From NCBI GenBank assembly GCA_002362735.1, contig DEUU01000023.1, forward strand, positions 1-10,193: a stretch of DNA of 10,193 nt. The letters run 5' to 3'. This DNA is from Dehalococcoidia bacterium UBA3254. GTDB taxonomy: Bacteria; Chloroflexota; Dehalococcoidia; Dehalococcoidales; UBA3254. A program made the translations under genes and the position numbers. The notes under the pieces are model-generated. The model was not told the DNA's origin and made no database searches. It worked only from the letters and a program-made list of their open reading frames with translations. Of this stretch, positions 6,625-10,193 are shown in pieces (the first letter of the stretch is position 1; each line of letters opens with the position of its first letter).

Positions 6625-7374
6625 GTGGAAGCAATTAACAAGGCTTTTGAGATACTGGATGTCTTCTTAAAAAATAAACGTCCGCTCAGCATCTATGAAG
6701 TAGCGAAAATAACTGGATTCAAAACCAGTACCGCCTACAGGGTTACTAATATTCTTATCAAAAGAGGCTATGTTTATCAGCAGTATAAAAGAGGCAAATA
6801 TCTGCTGAGCCCCAAAAAGTTAATCGAATTTGCAGGATTGGTCAAAGGCAGATTAGATATTAGAAATATAGCTATGCCGTATTTACATGAGCTTAGTAAA
6901 GTGGCGGATGAATCGGCAGCTTTGGCATTGTGTCTCGGGAATACTGCTTTCGATTCTGATATAATAAGTACAACTCATAGATGGAGTATCACACCCGATT
7001 ATGCTAATTTCAATCTTTACAGTACGGGCGTGGGCAAGGTCTTTCTAGCATATAAGTCCGACGTAGAGCTTCAAGAATATTTTGATAGCGTTAAGCTGGC
7101 TCCCCGGACTTCCAACACTATCATTGGTCAAGACGAGTTAAGGATGCAATTAAAGAGGATCAAACAGGAAGGGATTTCCTTTGATTATGAGGAGCATGAG
7201 CTGGGATTGCTCAGTGTGGCGGCCCCGATCTGGGATAGTGATAATAACGTTATCGCCGCTGTTAGCATCCTCGCCCCCTCGTTGCGTGTCAGTCGGCAGA
7301 GAATTGTTGAGCTGGCACCTCTGGTCAAGAAATATGCTGCTGAAATATCTAAAGCAATGGGTCATCTAGACTGA
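6625..7374 (+). CDS. IclR-family transcriptional regulator
   Basis: A 249-residue regulator of normal family length. Residues 1-65 form the winged helix-turn-helix: AINKAFEILDVF, then SIYEVAKITGFKTSTAYR as helix-turn-helix, then the wing YVYQQYKRGKYLLS. The C-terminal effector domain (about 75-245) shows LYSTGVGKVFLAY (the family's 'TA.GKa.LA' motif) and GISFDYEEHELGLLSVAAPI followed by NNVIAAVSILAPSLR. IclR proteins sense small organic acids and may repress or activate. The start is a GTG at 6625, five bases after AGAGG (6616-6620). It sits between the minus-strand uptake operon and the plus-strand mutase genes, so it is the obvious candidate to control both (inference). Likely sites are the repeats at 6454-6497, the inverted repeat at 5843-5864 and the one at 7404-7425. 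Confidence 0.93.
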   Translation: MEAINKAFEILDVFLKNKRPLSIYEVAKITGFKTSTAYRVTNILIKRGYVYQQYKRGKYLLSPKKLIEFAGLVKGRLDIRNIAMPYLHELSKVADESAALALCLGNTAFDSDIISTTHRWSITPDYANFNLYSTGVGKVFLAYKSDVELQEYFDSVKLAPRTSNTIIGQDELRMQLKRIKQEGISFDYEEHELGLLSVAAPIWDSDNNVIAAVSILAPSLRVSRQRIVELAPLVKKYAAEISKAMGHLD

Positions 7375-7403
7375 CATAATTTAGATCACGAGAGACTTAA
7401 AGT

Positions 7404-7425
7404 CCGGAGAAAAAATATTCTCCGG
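7404..7425 (+). repeat. Perfect 8-bp inverted repeat between iclR and the mutase genes
   Basis: CCGGAGAA (7404-7411) and TTCTCCGG (7418-7425) are exact reverse complements around AAAATA. The repeat starts 30 bases after the iclR stop. An A-run, not a T-run, follows on the plus strand, so it is a poor intrinsic terminator for iclR. It may be an operator for the mutase operon or an mRNA hairpin. A smaller palindrome, GACTTAAAGTC (7394-7404), abuts it. Confidence 0.5.
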
Positions 7426-7515
7426 CAAAAAAATAATTTCCAGAGAATCCTTTAAGCTAAGCATTTTATTGTCATCTATTTTATGAGAGGCCATATTGAT
7501 TATAAGGAGAAACAC

Positions 7516-7950
7516 ATGACAATCGGAAAGGATTTTAATGCCACTCTCGTAACCGGAGTAATTGGTGAAGATGTCCATAATATCGGTATCAGCATCCTGG
7601 AACACGCTTTGACCAAAGCTGGCTTTAAAGTAGTAGCTTTGGGCATTCACACTTCTCAGGAGGAGTTCATCAATGCAGCCATTGAAACAAAAGCCAGAGC
7701 AATCTTGATATCTTCCCTCAGCGGACATGCTGCTATCATGTGTTCCGGACTTAGAGATAAGTGTATAGAAGCCGGATTAAAAGACATTCTATTATATATT
7801 GGCGGAAAATTGATTATTGGAGAGCCTCCGTGGCCAGAAACTGAGAAAATGTTTAAGGACATGGGTTTTACTCGGGCATATCCACCTGGAATCTTACCGA
7901 GCCCGGTGATTGCCGACTTGAAAAATGATCTTGGAATAAAAGGAGGCTAA
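7516..7950 (+). CDS. B12-binding small subunit of a glutamate mutase-like enzyme (MutS/GlmS type)
   Basis: The cobalamin-binding subunit of a class I (base-off/His-on) B12 mutase. In the 144-residue protein the signature DxHxxG is Asp19-Val-His21-Asn-Ile-Gly24, in which His21 should replace dimethylbenzimidazole as the lower cobalt ligand. The second motif is ISSLSG (65-70) and the glycine pair is YIGGKL (Gly96-Gly97). The C-terminal part MFKDMGFTRAYPPG and IADLKNDLGI closely follows the glutamate mutase sigma subunit, usually about 137 residues. The start is the ATG at 7516, six bases after AAGGAG (7504-7509); an upstream ATG at 7483 would enclose that site. The stop is one base before the start of the large subunit gene, whose ribosome site lies in this gene's last codons, indicating coupled translation. 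Cofactor binding looks intact. Confidence 0.93.
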   Translation: MTIGKDFNATLVTGVIGEDVHNIGISILEHALTKAGFKVVALGIHTSQEEFINAAIETKARAILISSLSGHAAIMCSGLRDKCIEAGLKDILLYIGGKLIIGEPPWPETEKMFKDMGFTRAYPPGILPSPVIADLKNDLGIKGG

Positions 7951-7951
7951 C

Positions 7952-9397
7952 GTGGTACAGGTTAAAAACCAGCGTTTAAGTGATGAAGAGTTTTTTAAAG
8001 AGAGGGAACAGGTCTTAGCTATCTGGCCGACAGGAAAGGGCATAGACCTGGATGAAGCGGTTGCATACCACAAGAGTATGCCTGCCAGTCGGGTTTGTGC
8101 AGCCAAATTGGAAGAATCCAAAAGGACCGGGGTACCCTTAAATTTTACCCATAACGGTGTTCCTGTTTTGGAGTGGCAAACGGATCTGATAAAGCGTCTT
8201 CAAGACGAAGGCCATGCGGGTCTTCTCACCACACATCAGGATAGCATGACCCGAAATCAGTTCTTTAATAAAGCGGCCGAAGCTGTCCAGGAAAGTGTTA
8301 AGGTCGGGAAAACGTTACTGAATGGATTCCCTATTCCCATTCACGGGGTAGCCAAGTGTAGAAAATTGATAGAATCAGTAGAAACACCCCTGTTAATAAC
8401 CGGGACCTCGTGCGACTGGCGGTTAACCAATGAGGTTGGGCTGGCAGGAGGACATACTGCCTGTACTGGTGATCCATTCTTCTGCTATTTTGTCTATAAC
8501 AAAAATACACCCCTTGAAGTCTCAATACGTAACTGGCAGTATATCTACCGTTTGAGAGGTTATTATGAGGAGAGAGGGAGCCCGATCGTTTCCCGGCCAG
8601 ATGGAACTCAAAACCATTTATGCCCTGCGAGCGTTGAGGATGCTACGCGGATCATAAGTTATTTACTGGCTGCCGAGCAGGGCTGCAAGCACATATGCAC
8701 CAACTATTTATCGAGATGCAATCTAAACCAGGATCTGGCGTATTCAATCACATTACCTAAATTGGCCAGAGAATATCTGGATAAATTTGGCTATAAAGAT
8801 GTAGTCATATATAAAGGTATTCAGAGCTTCCAGGGCAGACACCCCTATAATCGGTACGAAGCCCTGATCCCGATAATGTTCGGTCCACTCGCCGCTACTC
8901 TGGCCAAAATTCAGATCTGTGGTCTTTTTACCATTGATGAAGCGCACGAACTACCGACGACTGATGCCCATCTCGCGACTTTAAGGTTTGCTAATGTTCT
9001 GGTAAGTATGCTTAAAGATCAGAAGTTCAATATCGAGAGTGAAGAGGTCAAACTGGAAGCCCGGATGAACGAACTCGAGGTCAGAGCCATTGTAGATAAG
9101 GTCCTGGAAATGGGAGATGGAGATATAGCGGTCGGGACGATAGAAGCAGTGAAGGCCGGAGTTATCGACACCCCATTCAGTACCGCTCGCGTTGTTGCGC
9201 GTAAGGTCATGGGAGTGCGGGATGCCAATGGTGCCTGCCGGTATTTGGACACCGGTAATTTACCCTTCTCACAGGAGATCAAAGATTTTCATAAGCAAAA
9301 AATCGCTGAACGGTCGAAGAAGCAGAACAGTGAAATCGGTTATGATACAATTGTTCAGGATTTGCTGTCGATAAGCGAAGGGTATCTGGTGAAATAA
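7952..9397 (+). CDS. Catalytic large subunit of a divergent glutamate mutase-like B12 enzyme (GlmE/MutE type)
   Basis: The 481-residue protein matches the glutamate mutase epsilon subunit (483 in Clostridium cochlearium) from end to end. Shared stretches include DEEFFKEREQVLAIWPTGK (11-29), a KTLLNGFPIPIHGVAKCRKL region (120-139) that matches the clostridial 'SLLNGFP..yGvkgCRk', YYEERG (204-209), LLAAEQG (238-244) and MGDGDIAVGTIEAVKAGVIDTPF (387-409). It should form the TIM barrel that rearranges a carbon skeleton by radical chemistry using adenosylcobalamin from the small subunit. Substrate residues differ: by eye against remembered clostridial numbering, Arg66 is His67, Arg100 is kept as Arg101, Arg149 is Thr150, Glu171 is Thr172, Tyr177 is Cys178 and Tyr181 is kept as Tyr182. 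Glutamate is therefore unlikely to be the substrate. The GTG start follows AGGAGG (7941-7946). No GlmL gene separates the subunits, unlike many clostridial loci. Confidence 0.9.
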   Translation: MVQVKNQRLSDEEFFKEREQVLAIWPTGKGIDLDEAVAYHKSMPASRVCAAKLEESKRTGVPLNFTHNGVPVLEWQTDLIKRLQDEGHAGLLTTHQDSMTRNQFFNKAAEAVQESVKVGKTLLNGFPIPIHGVAKCRKLIESVETPLLITGTSCDWRLTNEVGLAGGHTACTGDPFFCYFVYNKNTPLEVSIRNWQYIYRLRGYYEERGSPIVSRPDGTQNHLCPASVEDATRIISYLLAAEQGCKHICTNYLSRCNLNQDLAYSITLPKLAREYLDKFGYKDVVIYKGIQSFQGRHPYNRYEALIPIMFGPLAATLAKIQICGLFTIDEAHELPTTDAHLATLRFANVLVSMLKDQKFNIESEEVKLEARMNELEVRAIVDKVLEMGDGDIAVGTIEAVKAGVIDTPFSTARVVARKVMGVRDANGACRYLDTGNLPFSQEIKDFHKQKIAERSKKQNSEIGYDTIVQDLLSISEGYLVK

Positions 9398-9437
9398 GAT
9401 ACCCCTTAAATAAAATATTAAAAATCAGGTGAACCTT

Positions 9438-9974
9438 ATGAGAACCTTTAATAAAAAAGGGGATGCTGGTGAGACCAGCCTGTTGTATGGACAAAGAGTC
9501 GCAAAGGATGCTTTAAGGTGCGAAGCTTATGGCACTTTAGATGAAGCCATCTCCGGGCTGGGAATTGCTCGCCACTCCGTTTCGAAACCCAGAACGAAGG
9601 AAATAATTTTAAAAATTCAACGGGAGCTCTTTAAGGTTAATGCCGAATTAGCGACCCTGTGTGATGATCATGATAGGCTGGAATCGCAGTTTGGTATCAT
9701 TAACGATGGTATGGTAGCCGAATTGGAGAAGATAATCAACGAATTGGAGGCTCAAATCGAATTGCCCCGGGCTTTTATTATTCCCGGGGCTAATCCGGGT
9801 TCAGCCTGGCTGGATTTAATCAGAACAATTGTCAGACGCGGCGAAAGAAGAGTAGTCTCCATGAGGCGGAATAACGAAATAAAAAATGATGCGATACTTT
9901 CTTATTTGAACAGACTGGCAGACCTTCTCTTTATGCTGGCCAGATTTGAAGAGTCCCCGGAAAATAAAAAATAA
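9438..9974 (+). CDS. Cob(I)alamin adenosyltransferase, PduO type
   Basis: Transfers the adenosyl group of ATP to cob(I)alamin, making the coenzyme the neighbouring mutase needs. The 178-residue protein carries the PduO signature FNKKGDAGETSLLYG (4-18), the ATP-binding 'tk.GD.G.T.L' loop, then CEAYGTLDEAISGLG (29-43). The C-terminal half has AFIIPGANPGSAWLDLIRTIVRRGERR and YLNRLADLLFMLAR; the RR.ER and N-R-L-[SA]-D-L-L-F motifs are those of the trimeric PduO enzymes. The ATG at 9438 is preferred, with AGGTGA (9427-9432) five bases before it; an in-frame GTG at 9429 has no ribosome site. It lies 40 bases after the mutase large subunit gene on the same strand and is probably co-transcribed, so cofactor supply is tied to mutase expression. 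Confidence 0.93.
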   Translation: MRTFNKKGDAGETSLLYGQRVAKDALRCEAYGTLDEAISGLGIARHSVSKPRTKEIILKIQRELFKVNAELATLCDDHDRLESQFGIINDGMVAELEKIINELEAQIELPRAFIIPGANPGSAWLDLIRTIVRRGERRVVSMRRNNEIKNDAILSYLNRLADLLFMLARFEESPENKK

Positions 9975-9986
9975 GATATTATTGTC

Positions 9987-10003
9987 AATCATTTTGATTT
10001 TTT
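9987..10003 (+). terminator. Weak hairpin with T-run after the adenosyltransferase gene
   Basis: AATCA (9987-9991), loop TTT and TGATT (9995-9999) form a short AT-rich stem; the T-run continues to 10003. It lies 12 bases after the stop codon and could be a weak intrinsic terminator of the mutase operon. Five base pairs is short, so termination may be leaky. Confidence 0.35.
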
Positions 10004-10034
10004 CTTCCAGGATCTTTCCTAAAACAGACGTTAA

Positions 10035-10132
10035 GATGCCCGTTTGCATCACCTTTTAAAGGCGCTAATTGCTATGGGCTAGGGGTGGGTAGCTGCGACG
10101 TCCTCGATACCTGTGGTAGGTGATGTTTTTTT
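10035..10132 (+). ncRNA. Structured non-coding region ending in a terminator-like T-run
   Basis: GATGC (10035-10039) can pair with GCATC (10046-10050). The overlapping CATCACC (10047-10053) can pair instead with GGTGATG (10119-10125), which is followed at once by seven T's (10126-10132). Between them are further possible stems, such as GCTA/TAGC around 10071-10093 and GGTA/TACC (10088-10111), and a G-rich stretch. The two pairings exclude each other, which is the layout of an attenuator or a small RNA with its own terminator. I do not recognise a known RNA family, and no open frame of note covers it. Confidence 0.35.
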
Positions 10133-10193
10133 AAAAGTCATCTTATTTTAGCCAGGTTATAGATTGGCCAGATAAATTTAGACTTTTTTCAGG

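Noticed and set aside
7952..9397. Methylmalonyl-CoA or 2-methyleneglutarate mutase as identity of the B12 enzyme.
   Set aside because: The two-subunit layout, subunit lengths and conserved stretches match glutamate mutase; the CoA mutases and 2-methyleneglutarate mutase have large chains with a fused or differently related B12 domain.
10076..10089. G-quadruplex from three adjacent G-runs.
   Set aside because: Only three runs of three or more G's are close together; a fourth is missing, leaving at best a weak two-layer form.
10076..10125. Loose resemblance of GGGCTAG...GGGTAGC...TACCTG to the 5' Alu domain of large bacterial SRP RNA.
   Set aside because: Helix lengths do not fit, and a T7 terminator-like run follows where the SRP RNA should continue for some 200 bases.

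Overview
The window looks like an anaerobic bacterial catabolic locus of moderate GC content. The lipoprotein binding protein has a long Thr/Ser/Pro/Gln-rich linker after its lipidated cysteine. Together with a TRAP transporter, an MmgE/PrpD enzyme and an adenosylcobalamin mutase, this resembles uncultured Dehalococcoidia (Chloroflexota) or anaerobic Firmicutes. That assignment is an impression from gene style, not a phylogenetic result. Shine-Dalgarno sites are strong (AAGGAG/AGGAGG), and one promoter is a near-perfect sigma70-type consensus.

Layout. On the minus strand, read right to left from about 5907 to the left edge, lies a probable operon. In transcription order it holds a TRAP solute-binding lipoprotein (dctP), TRAP small and large permeases (dctQ, dctM), a small cupin, an MmgE/PrpD-family enzyme, and the first 87 codons of a phosphotriesterase-like metallohydrolase that runs off the window. 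A consensus promoter with an extended -10 sits about 200 nt before dctP, with an inverted repeat just after the predicted transcription start. A separate minus-strand gene (5987-6349) encodes a small FMN split-barrel protein. On the plus strand come an IclR-type regulator (6625-7374), then a two-subunit B12 mutase resembling glutamate mutase (S subunit 7516-7950, E subunit 7952-9397), then a PduO-type cob(I)alamin adenosyltransferase (9438-9974). The last 220 bases are non-coding and appear structured.

How the genes may work together (inference). The TRAP system imports an organic acid. The MmgE/PrpD enzyme, the cupin and the phosphotriesterase-like protein process it. The B12 mutase rearranges a carbon skeleton, with its coenzyme supplied by the adenosyltransferase. 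The IclR protein between the two arms probably senses the substrate or an intermediate.

Main point of interest. The E subunit clearly has the glutamate mutase fold and length. By eye alignment to the clostridial enzyme, however, it has lost two of the three substrate-binding 'arginine claw' residues (R66 to His67, R149 to Thr150), the catalytic Glu171 (to Thr172) and Tyr177 (to Cys178). The TRAP binding protein likewise has Gly196 where most DctP-type proteins carry the carboxylate-clamping arginine. Two independent substrate-contacting proteins thus depart from the usual dicarboxylate or amino-acid pattern. The locus is therefore a good candidate for an undescribed CoA-independent B12 carbon-skeleton pathway acting on a substrate other than glutamate.
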